A stretch of DNA of 64,000 bases from Bacteroidales bacterium (GCA_017962445.1 JAGCVI010000031.1:62001-126000), one strand, 5' to 3'; counted from the first letter of the stretch, positions 37,585-47,630 are shown. The notes: a model not told the origin generated them from the letters alone. Translations and numbers: made by a program.

Positions 37585-38838
37585 ATGACTCCGCTTGCAG
37601 AACAGCTACGGCCGTCCACACTGGATGATTATATCGGACAGCAACACCTTGTGGGACAGGGTGCTGTTCTTCGTACACTTATAGAAAGCGGCAAGATACC
37701 ATCGATGATTTTCTGGGGCCCTCCAGGAATCGGCAAGACAACCCTTGCGGTGATTATCAGCAACACCCTTGGGCGGCCTTTCCACACGCTTAGTGCAATA
37801 AGCAGTGGTGTCAAGGAGGTACGCGAGGTAATTGACAAGGCCAAGCAGGAAGAGGGTGCCATTCTGTTCATTGACGAGATTCACCGTTTCAACAAGTCGC
37901 AGCAGGATTCTCTGCTCGGTGCTGTTGAACGTGGCACCATCACCTTGATTGGAGCAACCACCGAAAACCCTTCGTTTGAAGTTATATCCGCTCTGCTTTC
38001 ACGCTGCCAAGTGTATGTTTTGAAGGAATTCGGTAAAGCCGAGATGGAACAGCTGATTGCATCGGCTGTAAACCATTATGCAAAACAAGGCCGTAAGGTG
38101 GAGGTGCGTGAAAACGAGGCTCTGCTACGTATCAGTGGCGGCGATGCCCGCAAACTGCTAAATGCTTTCGAACTGGTTGTTAATCGTGACAAAGAGAAAG
38201 ATGTTGTTATCGACAATGAGAAGGTTGTCAATGTTATACAACAGAACCTTGCGTTTTACGACCGTCAGGGCGAGATGCACTACGATATCATAAGTGCCTT
38301 TATCAAGTCGATGCGAGGCAGCGACCCCAACGGTGCTGTCTATTGGCTTGCACGCATGATTGAGGGTGGGGAAGACCCCGTGTTTATCGCACGTCGAATG
38401 CTCATATTCGCCAGCGAAGACATCAGCAATGCCAATCCCAATGCCTTGCTGCTCGCCAATGCATGTTTCGAGGCAGTGACAAAAATAGGATATCCTGAAT
38501 GCCGTATAACTTTGTCGCAGTGTGCGGTATATCTGGCCAACTCGGTAAAGAGCAACAGTACATATATGGCACTTGGCAAAGCCCAGCAGGCTATACGTCG
38601 CACCGGTGACCTTGCCGTGCCTCTACACCTGCGCAACGCCCCCACCAAATTGATGAAGGAATTGGGCTATAGCGACGGTTACAAATATGCACATGACTAT
38701 ACTGGCAACTTCGTCGACCAGGAGTTCCTGCCAGATGCTTTGCGCGGCACAAAATTCTATGAACCAGGTGACAACGCCCGCGAAAATGAGACTCGCAAGC
38801 TCTTGCAGTGGCGTTGGAAAGACAAATACGGATACTGA
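37585..38838 (+). CDS. rarA: Replication-associated recombination protein RarA/MgsA
   Basis: 417 residues, AAA+ ATPase: Walker A GPPGIGKTT (45-53), Walker B ILFIDEIHRFNKSQQD and sensor ATTENPSFEV, followed by the MgsA C-terminal helical domains (GGEDPVFIARRMLIFASEDI). Acts at stalled replication forks. The stop overlaps the next ATG by one base (TGATG). Confidence 0.96.
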   Translation: MTPLAEQLRPSTLDDYIGQQHLVGQGAVLRTLIESGKIPSMIFWGPPGIGKTTLAVIISNTLGRPFHTLSAISSGVKEVREVIDKAKQEEGAILFIDEIHRFNKSQQDSLLGAVERGTITLIGATTENPSFEVISALLSRCQVYVLKEFGKAEMEQLIASAVNHYAKQGRKVEVRENEALLRISGGDARKLLNAFELVVNRDKEKDVVIDNEKVVNVIQQNLAFYDRQGEMHYDIISAFIKSMRGSDPNGAVYWLARMIEGGEDPVFIARRMLIFASEDISNANPNALLLANACFEAVTKIGYPECRITLSQCAVYLANSVKSNSTYMALGKAQQAIRRTGDLAVPLHLRNAPTKLMKELGYSDGYKYAHDYTGNFVDQEFLPDALRGTKFYEPGDNARENETRKLLQWRWKDKYGY

Positions 38839-39446
38839 TGATTACCGACCGACAGAGTTATAAAGCCTACCGTGAAGCCGATATCAAGGCCTATCAGGTT
38901 GAACGTCTGACGATATATCGTTGGCGTTGGATGGACTGTCTGCGATTTCAGTTGCGACTTCGAAAGATAGAATTCCTGTACAACACAATGGGTGGTAATC
39001 CGTTGCGGCGGTTGCGCTGGTTTGTGCTTGAAGTCGTCAACCATCGCCTTGCCACGCGACTGGGGTTCTCGATACCCAAGAATGTCTTTGGTCCTGGACT
39101 TTGCATCGTCCACCCTGGCACCATTGTGGTGAACCCGGATGCCAAGGTGGGTGCTTTCTGTCGCATCCATCCAGGCACCTGCATAGGCGACTATGACGGA
39201 GTGCCTTCGTTGGGCAACAACGTATATATCGGCCCTGGTGCCAAGCTTTATGGAAATATCACGATAGGTGACAATGTGGCCATAGGAGCCAATGCCGTTG
39301 TCAATACGTCGTTCGGCAACAATGTCACGCTGGCTGGCATACCGGCACGCGTTGTAAGCAATACCGATTCCCTTAGTCAAGGAGTGTTCCCCAAAGAAAT
39401 ACTGCCATCGCAGAATGAATATGTAAAAAACAACTCAAATGGCTGA
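38838..39446 (+). CDS. Serine acetyltransferase-like left-handed beta-helix enzyme
   Basis: 202 residues from the ATG at 38838; the TTG at 38808 lies inside rarA. N-terminal helical half (TDRQSYKAYREADIKAY, RWRWMDCLRFQLRLRKIEFLYN) and then hexapeptide repeats (VHPGTIVVNPDAKVGAFCRIHPGTCIGDYDG, GDNVAIGANAVVNTSFGNNVTLAGIPARVV). Related to CysE-type serine O-acetyltransferases but shorter at the N-terminus and closer to exopolysaccharide-linked acetyltransferases; the acceptor is not clear. Overlaps the ABC-F gene by eight bases. Confidence 0.82.
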   Translation: MITDRQSYKAYREADIKAYQVERLTIYRWRWMDCLRFQLRLRKIEFLYNTMGGNPLRRLRWFVLEVVNHRLATRLGFSIPKNVFGPGLCIVHPGTIVVNPDAKVGAFCRIHPGTCIGDYDGVPSLGNNVYIGPGAKLYGNITIGDNVAIGANAVVNTSFGNNVTLAGIPARVVSNTDSLSQGVFPKEILPSQNEYVKNNSNG

Positions 39447-41229
39447 TGCTCTGCTAACCATAGAGAACCTTACCAAGTCGTATGGCGACAAGATGCTGTT
39501 CGAGGACATCAGCTTTGGCATCAATTCCGGTCAGAAGACAGCCTTGATAGCCCGCAACGGATATGGCAAAAGCACCCTGCTGAACATTATTACCGGCAAG
39601 GAACTGCCTGACAGTGGCTCGGTGATTTTCAGGGGCAATGTCAAGATGGCCTATCTGCCACAGGTGCCCCAGTTTCACGACAGTCAGACAGTGCGTAGTT
39701 TTGTCGACATGGCAGAGCGTCCGGAAACCGTCGAACCGTGGGATTTTGAGCAACGCATAGAAGAGGTGCTGTCGCGCCTGGAGGTTGACAAGCTTATGGA
39801 CCGCCCCATGTCAACCTTGAGCGGCGGTGAGCAAAAAAAGGTGGCATTGAGTCGTATACTTATCGACGACACCAACCTGCTGCTATTGGACGAGCCCACG
39901 AACCATTTGGACATCAGTATGATTGAATGGCTGGAGGACTTCCTTGGCAAACAGCGTCTGGCAATCCTCATGGTGACTCACGACCGCTATTTCCTTGACA
40001 ATGTGTGTCAGGAAATCATAGAGCTTGACAATGGCCGTTTGTATCACTATCGCGGAACATACAACTATTATGTTGAGAAGAAGGCTGAGCGAGAATACAA
40101 CGAACGTGCCGAGGTTGAGAAAGCCAAGGGTCTGTATCGCACAGAACTGGAATGGATGCGTCGCATGCCGCAGGCCAGAGGCACCAAGGCTCGTGCCCGA
40201 ATTGACGCCTTCTACGAGCTGGAGCAGAAGGCTCACACTCGTTTTGAGGAGAAAAAGCCGGAGCTTAGTGTCAAGACGGAGCGTATCGGCGGCAAGATAC
40301 TTGAACTGTATAATGTCTGCAAGTCTTATGAAGGACGAAAAATTGTAGATGATTTTTCTTTTGCATTCAAGAAAGGGGAGAAGATTGGCGTTGTCGGTGC
40401 CAACGGCATTGGCAAGAGTACATTCCTGCAGATCCTTACTGAACAGCTGCGTCCCGACAGCGGGCGTGTGGTTGTTGGCCAGACAATAAAGTTTGGTTTT
40501 TATACCCAGTCAGGCTTGAAGGCCAAGGACGACATGCGTGTCATCGACATTATACGTGACGTGGCCGAAATGATAGAGCTCGATAATGGCAAGGAGATGT
40601 CGGCTCATCAGTTTCTCCGTTATTTCGGCTTTGACGACATGACACAGTACAACTATTTCGGCAACTTGAGCGGCGGCGAGCGTCGCAGGCTGTATCTTCT
40701 GACTGTGCTGATGGCTAATCCGAATTTCTTGATCCTTGACGAGCCGACCAACGACCTGGACATATATACTCTCGACATACTTGAACGTTTCCTTGTAGGC
40801 TACAAAGGTTGTCTGGTGATAGTGAGCCACGACCGTAGTTTTATGGATAATATAATTGACCATCTCTTTGTCTTTGAAGGTGATGGACGAATTCGTGACT
40901 TTCACAGCAACTATACAGAATACAGAGAACTTAAGCTTAGGGACGAGAAACAGTTGCAGCGACAGCGCAAGGAAGAGAAACCTCGTATCGAGCGACCTCG
41001 TAGCGATAAACAGAAAGCCACATACAAGCAGCAGAAGGAATATGAGCAGTTGACTGCAGAAATAGAGGCCTTAAATAAAGAGAAGAGCGATTTGGAGACC
41101 TTGCTTAGCCAGGGAATGGAGACCGACCATGTCAAGATTACAGAGGCATCGCAGCGTATAGGAGAGGTGAATGCACTACTTGACGAGAAAGAATTGCGAT
41201 GGTTGGAACTTGATGAGATAATTAATTGA
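39439..41229 (+). CDS. ABC-F family ATPase (Uup-like)
   Basis: 596 residues, two ATP-binding cassettes in one chain and no membrane part. First cassette: Walker A ARNGYGKST (38-46), signature LSGGEQKKV and LLLLDEPTNHLD. Second: GANGIGKST, LSGGERRRL and FLILDEPTNDLD. The linker between them is rich in Arg/Lys/Glu (EREYNERAEVEKAKGLYRTE), and the last 90 residues form a basic coiled coil (KQQKEYEQLTAEIEALNKEK), the Uup-type C-terminal domain. ABC-F proteins act on the ribosome; Uup also affects transposon excision. Antibiotic protection is possible in the family but there is no sign of it here. Confidence 0.93.
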   Translation: MADALLTIENLTKSYGDKMLFEDISFGINSGQKTALIARNGYGKSTLLNIITGKELPDSGSVIFRGNVKMAYLPQVPQFHDSQTVRSFVDMAERPETVEPWDFEQRIEEVLSRLEVDKLMDRPMSTLSGGEQKKVALSRILIDDTNLLLLDEPTNHLDISMIEWLEDFLGKQRLAILMVTHDRYFLDNVCQEIIELDNGRLYHYRGTYNYYVEKKAEREYNERAEVEKAKGLYRTELEWMRRMPQARGTKARARIDAFYELEQKAHTRFEEKKPELSVKTERIGGKILELYNVCKSYEGRKIVDDFSFAFKKGEKIGVVGANGIGKSTFLQILTEQLRPDSGRVVVGQTIKFGFYTQSGLKAKDDMRVIDIIRDVAEMIELDNGKEMSAHQFLRYFGFDDMTQYNYFGNLSGGERRRLYLLTVLMANPNFLILDEPTNDLDIYTLDILERFLVGYKGCLVIVSHDRSFMDNIIDHLFVFEGDGRIRDFHSNYTEYRELKLRDEKQLQRQRKEEKPRIERPRSDKQKATYKQQKEYEQLTAEIEALNKEKSDLETLLSQGMETDHVKITEASQRIGEVNALLDEKELRWLELDEIIN

Positions 41230-41273
41230 TAATAATTCTAAAACAATAACCTTATAAACCCGTAAACCTTATT

Positions 41274-42635
41274 ATGAATACTTTGGATCAGATGCTTGCC
41301 GATGCCCAGGCCAACAACCGTATGTTGACAATCGGGCAGCTTACAGAAATAGTAAAAACTGTTTCACCGAAAGAATATAACAGTATTATAATCGACAACG
41401 CAGTGGCTGTTAAGCGATACAACTACTGCTATATGAATGTCTTCACTCAGAAGATTGAATATAAATCAGAATCGCGTACATCGGTGGTTGAACCGCCGTT
41501 GGAGCAACAGATTGTCAATTTGATACGTCAGAGTGGAGGTCCGTTTGTACGTGAAGATGAGACTCGTCTTGTGGCTCAGATGGAGAAGGCTCCGAAGTTT
41601 TCAAGTGACAGGTTATTCAGCAGCACACGCAAGAAGGTGAGCGAGATGGTGAACGGCGGACGTGATGTTAACCACGGATATCTTACTCTGAACACTGAAG
41701 GCGACAAGCTGGCGGCCAAGCAACCCACATTCATTGTCCGTTCGGAATGTAGCGTAAACGACTGCACTGAGTGTAAAGGCCTTGGTGTGGTGCCGCGTAC
41801 AAACAAGGATGGCGTTGTCTTTCAGATTGAATGTCCAGAATGCAAGGGTGTTCGTCGCATAGGCACGGTGTCGTATTTTACTCCTAGTATTGTAGAGAAG
41901 AAATTCGACATGGTACGCTGCCAAGAGGGTTCCATTGAGAACTTGAAAAGCGTTATCATTGACAACCACAAGGGTATCGACCCTGCACCGGTACGAATGG
42001 TGACCCACTTCAACGGAATTGACCGTGAGGATTTTGATGAACCGATACTGCCGTTTGTCGACGCAATACGCGACAAGACAGGCGAGAACGCTGCGGTCAT
42101 TGATGTCTACTATCGTATCATTCCTTGCTTCACTTTCCAGTACCGTAATGTGCTGACTAGCGAGGTTCGTACAGGTGTGCTCGTGGATCCGTTCCGCGAA
42201 CCCGAGCTGGTATTGACTCTCGAAAGCACCAGTCGCAAGATTTTCAGCGGTGTGAAGGATGGAATGAAGAACATAAACCGTTTCTTTGGCAGTCTGGGCA
42301 AGTCATCGGGATATAAGGAAAAAGAGGATGTTCGTCGTTCTGCACGATTGCTTATTGCTGTGGCAGTGGCAGATGGTAAAGTGCGTGAGGAGGAAAAGCA
42401 ACTGCTTACTCTTACAATTCAGAAAATGAATGATCTGACAAGCGGAGAACAGAGAGACCTGCTTGCTTTGCTTGGCTCACCCGACAGCAGTTTCTTGACA
42501 GACGACGACTTTAAATTCCATAGTCAGACAGCTGCAGAGGAGACACTCGCACGTATGCATGAGGTGACCGAAGTTGACGGCGAGGTCAGTGATAGCGAAC
42601 GCGAAATAATTGAAAGACTGCGATTGTCGTTATGA
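41274..42635 (+). CDS. Zinc-finger protein with C-terminal TerB-like domain
   Basis: 453 residues, no signal peptide. Central DnaJ-type cysteine pairs CTECKGLG (C164, C167) and CPECKGV (C187, C190) likely bind one zinc. A beta-rich domain follows (about 200-330, e.g. VYYRIIPCFTFQYRN). The last 110 residues match the TerB/tellurite-resistance helical domain (ARLLIAVAVADGKVREEEKQLL, VDGEVSDSEREIIERLRLSL), which often binds metal through acidic residues. The N-terminal 150 residues are not recognised. The combination is unusual. Overlaps ybaK by four bases. Function unknown; cytoplasmic stress or chaperone adaptor is a guess. Confidence 0.75.
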   Translation: MNTLDQMLADAQANNRMLTIGQLTEIVKTVSPKEYNSIIIDNAVAVKRYNYCYMNVFTQKIEYKSESRTSVVEPPLEQQIVNLIRQSGGPFVREDETRLVAQMEKAPKFSSDRLFSSTRKKVSEMVNGGRDVNHGYLTLNTEGDKLAAKQPTFIVRSECSVNDCTECKGLGVVPRTNKDGVVFQIECPECKGVRRIGTVSYFTPSIVEKKFDMVRCQEGSIENLKSVIIDNHKGIDPAPVRMVTHFNGIDREDFDEPILPFVDAIRDKTGENAAVIDVYYRIIPCFTFQYRNVLTSEVRTGVLVDPFREPELVLTLESTSRKIFSGVKDGMKNINRFFGSLGKSSGYKEKEDVRRSARLLIAVAVADGKVREEEKQLLTLTIQKMNDLTSGEQRDLLALLGSPDSSFLTDDDFKFHSQTAAEETLARMHEVTEVDGEVSDSEREIIERLRLSL

Positions 42636-43114
42636 ATGTAAAGAAAACCAATGCCGCCAGGCAGCTCGACAGGCTGAAAATCGCTTACGAGCTGATTACA
42701 TATGAGGTCGACGAATCCGACCTCGGGGCTGCTCATATTGCCGAGCAGCTTGGGCAACCTATCGAAAGTCTCTTCAAAACACTTGTTCTTCGTGGCGACA
42801 AGACGGGACTGTTTGTGTGTGTTGTACCTGGAGCCGAGGAGGTCGACCTGAAGAAGGCGGCGAAAGTCACGGGTAACAAGAAATGCGACCTTATTCCCAT
42901 GAAAGAGCTTTTGCCGACAACAGGTTACATCCGTGGAGGCTGTTCACCGATAGGAATGAAAAAGGCATTTCCGACATATTTCCATGAAAGCATACTGAAC
43001 TATGACGCTGTCTATTGCAGCGCAGGCCAGAGAGGACTCCAGTTTCGTCTGGCACCCTCCGACCTTGTAAATGCCGCCCAAGGCACAGTTTGTGATCTGA
43101 TTTTAAATGTTTAA
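42632..43114 (+). CDS. ybaK: Cys-tRNA(Pro)/Cys-tRNA(Cys) deacylase YbaK
   Basis: 160 residues. YbaK/EbsC editing fold with KTNAARQLDRLKIAYELITYE at the N-terminus, FKTLVLRGD, KKAAKVTGNKKCDLI, the GYIRGGCSPIGMKKAFPT substrate loop and a closing SAGQRGLQFRLAPSDLV. Hydrolyses Cys mis-attached to tRNA-Pro. Start overlaps the upstream stop as ATGA. Confidence 0.96.
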   Translation: MNVKKTNAARQLDRLKIAYELITYEVDESDLGAAHIAEQLGQPIESLFKTLVLRGDKTGLFVCVVPGAEEVDLKKAAKVTGNKKCDLIPMKELLPTTGYIRGGCSPIGMKKAFPTYFHESILNYDAVYCSAGQRGLQFRLAPSDLVNAAQGTVCDLILNV

Positions 43115-43136
43115 CCTGATTACCGATATCCTTATT

Positions 43137-43946
43137 ATGAAAAAAAGTCTTTTCTCATTTGTGATTTCCGGCCTTATGTTTTTGGCTGCAATGCCTCTTC
43201 AGGCCCAAGTCTCGAAAGGTAGCTCTTTCACAGAGTCTGATCTGAATACTATAGTCAAGATAATAGATAGACAATGCCCCATCTCATTGGGTTCCAGTGG
43301 CGAGATTAGGTCGTGCAAGATGACTACTTCGAATCTCGTAATGGAGTGTGTCATGGATGAGGAATACATCGATCTTGATGCCCTTCGCAAGAATCCAAAA
43401 CTGGTTCACTCCAATATCGAATCCATGGTGCGTAACGCCACAGGCTATACAGATTCAGTCTATACCCTTTTGGCACAGTTCGGTAAGGGTGTTGTGCTAA
43501 ACTACACTGGCGCCCAGAGTGGTAAAAAACTATCGGTGTCGCTTAAGAACAGCGAATTAAAGGAGATTATCAAAACGAGGAGCGATAAAAGAGACCCATT
43601 AGAGCTACTTCAAGGCATTATTGAGATTACCAATATACAGATGCCTTTGACTGTCGATGACGGTTTGGTTATCAGTGATGTTGCTATAGACGGAGCCTAC
43701 GTGGTATATAATTGTGTCACTGACGAGGATCTATATTCGATAGACGATCTGAACGATGCGGTTACAGAAATGAAAGAGGCGATAAGCGAGGTTTTCGACT
43801 TGACAGACATAACGATATTGCAACTCCTCAGATATTGCGCTGAGGCCAACAAAGGCATCGCCTACCGTTACGTAGGCAATCAGACAGGAAAGACCTGCTT
43901 TGTCCCGTTCAGTGCAAGGGAAATACGCAGACTGATAGGAGAGTAG
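43137..43946 (+). CDS. Secreted protein with internal duplication, unknown function
   Basis: 269 residues from the ATG at 43137 (MKKSLFSF); the longer frame to 43107 overlaps ybaK. Signal peptide ends PLQAQ. The mature protein is two related halves: each has a predicted beta-strand/turn start (SSGEIRSCKMTTSNLVMECV / DDGLVISDVAIDGAYVVYNC), an acidic D-E-[DE]-x-[YL]-x-[DS]-[IL]-[DN]-x-L segment and an alpha-rich end with LLAQFGKGVVLNYTGAQSGK / LLRYCAEANKGIAYRYVGNQTGK. No catalytic motif. Location periplasmic or surface. Stop TAG. Confidence 0.8.
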   Translation: MKKSLFSFVISGLMFLAAMPLQAQVSKGSSFTESDLNTIVKIIDRQCPISLGSSGEIRSCKMTTSNLVMECVMDEEYIDLDALRKNPKLVHSNIESMVRNATGYTDSVYTLLAQFGKGVVLNYTGAQSGKKLSVSLKNSELKEIIKTRSDKRDPLELLQGIIEITNIQMPLTVDDGLVISDVAIDGAYVVYNCVTDEDLYSIDDLNDAVTEMKEAISEVFDLTDITILQLLRYCAEANKGIAYRYVGNQTGKTCFVPFSAREIRRLIGE

Positions 43947-43959
43947 CGAAAGAAAAATC

Positions 43960-45267
43960 TTAGAAATTGTACTTCACCAGGGCGCAGACGCGGTGGTTTG
44001 CGACTTGGTGAAGATTATTGTTGTCGGCCACGGTTCCGTCTGGCTGTAGGTCTCCGTAGGTTACAGCAGTCCATTCGTATTCAAGGCCGATATTGAAGGC
44101 TTTGACATTGTAGCTGAATGACGGGGCAACGCGATAGACGCTGTTGAGGTGGGTGAAATTGTCACCGCCTTTTAAATAAATACGGTAATCGCCTGAGCCG
44201 AAATCATAAAGAGACTCCCTCGCTCCAAGGTTTTTCATATAGCCAAGAAAGAGATTGGCGCGATATTTCTTTCCATAGGCAATATTCAGGTAGGAGATTG
44301 AAGCTCGAAGTGGGGCGTAGCTCCACGAGCCGTCATCGTTTACACCAGTGACTCCATATCCCACCAACTGATTGAGATGGCTGGTGTTCTGTGCCAACAG
44401 GGTGCGGAACTGAACGTCGCATTTTGTGTTATTATATCGGATATATAGTGTTGGCGTAATGGAGGTCACGGTCTCATCGACCTTCTTGGTCAAGCCGCCG
44501 ACAAGGGAGTGGGTGCGAGGCTTAATGATTTGAGCGTCGACACCAAGCTGTGCATATAAATCCATACCTCTATAGTTGAGTCCCAGAAACGCTTCAGGCC
44601 AAATAGCGTTGTTTGAAAAATCCAACGATGCCACCGAAGTGGGATCCGAAGCATTGCGCGGGCCGTTGTTCATATATTGCAACTGCCAGAGCAAAGCGCC
44701 CGTAAAGCCCCAGTCTTTCCAATACCTTGTACCTCTGATTTGAGGTGTGCGGCTGTGGGGACGAAAGGGAGCGCCGGCGGCCATGCCCAGCACTTCGGGC
44801 ATAATGTCTCCGGAAAGGGGATGCCAGTCTTGTCCCACTACCAACTCGCCGTTGGAACGAGCCAACTTGACATAAGCAAGACGCAGACGCAATATGGTAT
44901 TGTTGGTGCCGAAGCCACCAAAATCGCCTTCCAGTTTACCGCTTGATTTCCACTTCCATAGTTCTGGACCGTGGATGTTTACACCAAAGCGCGACGTGAG
45001 AGCTTGCAAGCGCATCGAGGGAATGCCGTTAAGGTCCTCACTGTGGTCCTCGTTCCAGTGTTCGTCGAAGGGAATCATATTATACTCGCCACCGACGACC
45101 GTATAGGTCTTGCGACTGTCGAAGGTGAGGTAGTTGCGTATAAAGCCATAAACCATGACAGGCTTTACTTTTACGGTATCACCTGTTGGTGTCACCCTCG
45201 ACTCCTGCGCTTCGACGAAAGAGAGAGAGATAAGAGCTGCCGCTGCCGCAAAAAAAAGTTTCCTCAT
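43960..45267 (-). CDS. Outer-membrane porin of the citrulline/ornithine cluster
   Basis: 435 residues. Signal peptide ends FVEAQ and the rest is a long beta-barrel pattern closing with a C-terminal aromatic strand (VCALVKYNF), as outer-membrane porins do. Strands include MVYGFIRNYLTFDSRKTY, LRLRLAYVKLARSNGELVVGQDWHP and FNIGLEYEWTAVTYGD. It resembles DcaP-like or other trimeric specific porins but I cannot name the family securely. Its start overlaps the permease stop by four bases (45264-45267), so the porin is the last gene of a carbamate kinase-ornithine carbamoyltransferase-permease-porin operon and probably admits the substrate of that pathway. Confidence 0.85.
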   Translation of the reverse strand: MRKLFFAAAAALISLSFVEAQESRVTPTGDTVKVKPVMVYGFIRNYLTFDSRKTYTVVGGEYNMIPFDEHWNEDHSEDLNGIPSMRLQALTSRFGVNIHGPELWKWKSSGKLEGDFGGFGTNNTILRLRLAYVKLARSNGELVVGQDWHPLSGDIMPEVLGMAAGAPFRPHSRTPQIRGTRYWKDWGFTGALLWQLQYMNNGPRNASDPTSVASLDFSNNAIWPEAFLGLNYRGMDLYAQLGVDAQIIKPRTHSLVGGLTKKVDETVTSITPTLYIRYNNTKCDVQFRTLLAQNTSHLNQLVGYGVTGVNDDGSWSYAPLRASISYLNIAYGKKYRANLFLGYMKNLGARESLYDFGSGDYRIYLKGGDNFTHLNSVYRVAPSFSYNVKAFNIGLEYEWTAVTYGDLQPDGTVADNNNLHQVANHRVCALVKYNF

Positions 45268-46505
45268 GCCATCAAAACCAATAGTTGTGCGGTGAAGATG
45301 CGGAGGAACATCGTCAGGGGATAGACTGTTGCATAGCCGGTGTTGGGCAGTTTGCAGCCCTCAGGAGCCATGTTGTTTGCAAAGGCCAGGGTGGGAGGGT
45401 CGGTGTGGCTGCCACCGATGAAGCCCATCAGCGTGTAGTAGTTCATCTTCAGCACCAAGCGGCCAAAGAGACCCACCAGCAGCGGCGGGACGATGGTGAT
45501 GATGACACCGTAGACCACCCACATATAGTGTATGCCGACATTCGAGATAAAGCTGGCGCCAGCGCCCAGACCCACGGCGGCAAGGAAGAGGGCGATGCCC
45601 GCCTCGCGTAACATGTGGACACCTTTGCCGTCGGTGAAGTCGGTGCCGAACCAGCCCTTCTTCACTCCCAACCAGCTGCCGACTAGGGCCACCACGAGTG
45701 GACCGCCGGCGAGGCCGAGCTTGACGGGTGCCTTCAGTCCCACGGGGATGGGAATCTGTCCCACCACGATGCCAAGGGCGATGAAGACGAAGATAGGAAT
45801 GAGCAGGATGGAGCCCTTGCCCTTTTTCTCTGAGGTGGTAACAGTCGCCGAAGTACTGTCCACGGTGGGCTCATTCTTGAGGTCAATGCGGCAGAGGGGG
45901 CGCAACAGCAAGCAGGTGGCTATCATGCCCACAACGGCCAGTGGATAGGCCAAGGCGTATCCTGTAGCCAGTGTGTTGGGGTCACCGCCGATGACGGGGT
46001 CTTTCACGGCTTCCTGGGCCGCTGACAGACCGGGGGTGTTGGTGATGGCACCGGTGTAGACACCGGCCATGTCGGTGAGGCTCTGACTGGCCACCTTGGC
46101 TATGATCACGGTGATACCCACGCCGAGGGCTACATTGACCAGCGCCATGCCGTTCATGGCCAGGCCACCTTTCTTGAAACTCTTAAAAAAACCAGGACCA
46201 ACCTGCAGGCCGACACCTGTGACGAAGAGTATCAGACCGAACTCCTTGATGAAATGGAGCATGTGGTGGTTCATGTGCTCTCCAGAGAAGGATTTCCCTT
46301 CGGCAACAACTTGGTTGTTGAAGTCAATGCCGTAGGCGCTTATCACGGCGCTGATGGCAATGCCCACAAAGAGCACCCATGTGATGCCGAGGCTAACGCC
46401 TTTTACCTTCAGCTTGCCTAGCAGCAGGCCGGCAAAGATGGAGATGGCCAGCATCAGAACTGTGCTGGCCACTCCACTACCTGTAAACAGATTAGTAAAC
46501 CACAT
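45264..46505 (-). CDS. AspT/YidE-type permease without RCK domains
   Basis: 413 residues and about ten to twelve helices. Two copies of the AspT/YidE/YbjL antiporter duplication domain are seen, one at about 1-200 (FVTGVGLQVGPGFFKSFKKGG, GAITNTPGLSAAQEAV) and one at about 235-413 (LFLAAVGLGAGASFISNVG, GGSHTDPPTLAFAN, YATVYPLTMFLRIF). The TrkA-C (RCK) domains that normally sit between them are replaced by a short polar linker (around TVDSTSATVTTSEKKGK), so it is about 140 residues shorter than the YidE norm. AspT exchanges aspartate for alanine; beside carbamate kinase and ornithine carbamoyltransferase, an ornithine/citrulline or arginine exchanger is the reasonable guess. Confidence 0.88.
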   Translation of the reverse strand: MWFTNLFTGSGVASTVLMLAISIFAGLLLGKLKVKGVSLGITWVLFVGIAISAVISAYGIDFNNQVVAEGKSFSGEHMNHHMLHFIKEFGLILFVTGVGLQVGPGFFKSFKKGGLAMNGMALVNVALGVGITVIIAKVASQSLTDMAGVYTGAITNTPGLSAAQEAVKDPVIGGDPNTLATGYALAYPLAVVGMIATCLLLRPLCRIDLKNEPTVDSTSATVTTSEKKGKGSILLIPIFVFIALGIVVGQIPIPVGLKAPVKLGLAGGPLVVALVGSWLGVKKGWFGTDFTDGKGVHMLREAGIALFLAAVGLGAGASFISNVGIHYMWVVYGVIITIVPPLLVGLFGRLVLKMNYYTLMGFIGGSHTDPPTLAFANNMAPEGCKLPNTGYATVYPLTMFLRIFTAQLLVLMA

Positions 46506-46573
46506 AGTGATTCTATTATTGTTTTATTGTTATGCTGTCGGTGGCCACGTCAGCCACGCAAAGCAATCAAGCA

Positions 46574-47575
46574 TTAGTCACCGAGGGTGGCTACCATGAC
46601 AGCCTTGATAGTGTGCATGCGGTTCTCGGCTTCGTCGAAAACGATGCTGTTCTCGCTCTCGAAGACTTCCTCGGTCACCTCGATGCCATCGAGACCGAAT
46701 TTCTCATGAACATCGCGTCCAACCTGAGTCTCGAGGTTGTGGTAAGCGGGCAGACAGTGCATGAATTTGCACTTCGGGTTGCCGGTATTCTTCATCATCT
46801 TGGCGTTTACCTGATAGGGTTTCAACATCTTGATGCGCTCAGCCCAAACCTTCTCGGGCTCACCCATTGACACCCATACGTCGGTGTAGATGAAGTCGCA
46901 GCCCTTCACACCCTTAACGGGGTCGTCGGTAACGGTTACTTTTGCACCGGTCTCTTTTGCAATCTCCTTGCAGATCTTGACCAGTTTTGCATCCGGCTGG
47001 AGTTTCTTGGGAGCTATGATGCGGACATCCATACCCATTTTAGCACCACCGACCATCAGGCTGTTACCCATGTTGAAGCGAGCGTCGCCAACATAAGCGA
47101 AAGTGACCTGGTTGAGGGGTTTGTCGACATGTTCCTGCATGGTAAGGAAGTCGGCCAGAATCTGAGTGGGGTGAGCTTCGTTGGTCAGACCGTTCCAAAC
47201 GGGAACGCCGGCGTATTTTGCGAGCTCTTCAACGGTCTCCTGTTTGAAACCACGGTATTCGATACCGTCATACATGCGGCCAAGCACGCGGGCAGTGTCC
47301 TTCATGCTCTCTTTCACGCCAATTTGGCTGCCGGTGGGACCCAGATAGGTTACATGGGCTCCCTGGTCCTTGGCGCCAACCTCAAAAGCACAACGGGTGC
47401 GGGTAGAGGTCTTCTCGAAAATCAGGGCAATGTTCTTGCCTTTCAGAGTGGGCTGCTCGGTGCCGGTATATTTGGCGCGTTTCAGGTCACGAGCCAGGTC
47501 GAGCAAGAAATTGAGTTCCTTTGGACTGAAGTCTAAAATCTTCAGAAAACTGCGGTTTCTTAAATTGTAAGCCAT
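46574..47575 (-). CDS. argF: Ornithine carbamoyltransferase
   Basis: 333 residues. Carbamoyl-phosphate motif [17 protein letters not shown], the HPTQ loop, the ornithine-binding [14 protein letters not shown] and the catalytic HCLPAYH all are present, so it is a true ornithine enzyme and not the N-succinyl/N-acetylornithine type used for arginine synthesis in many Bacteroidales. In a row with carbamate kinase it probably runs in the catabolic direction: citrulline plus phosphate to ornithine plus carbamoyl phosphate (arcB role). Short upstream gap (55 bases) from arcC; arcB would be an equally good symbol. Confidence 0.93.
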   Translation of the reverse strand: MAYNLRNRSFLKILDFSPKELNFLLDLARDLKRAKYTGTEQPTLKGKNIALIFEKTSTRTRCAFEVGAKDQGAHVTYLGPTGSQIGVKESMKDTARVLGRMYDGIEYRGFKQETVEELAKYAGVPVWNGLTNEAHPTQILADFLTMQEHVDKPLNQVTFAYVGDARFNMGNSLMVGGAKMGMDVRIIAPKKLQPDAKLVKICKEIAKETGAKVTVTDDPVKGVKGCDFIYTDVWVSMGEPEKVWAERIKMLKPYQVNAKMMKNTGNPKCKFMHCLPAYHNLETQVGRDVHEKFGLDGIEVTEEVFESENSIVFDEAENRMHTIKAVMVATLGD

Positions 47576-47630
47576 ATTTATTAATTTTGAATTTAGATAT
47601 TTGAATTTCGAATTAGTCTAAACACATTGT

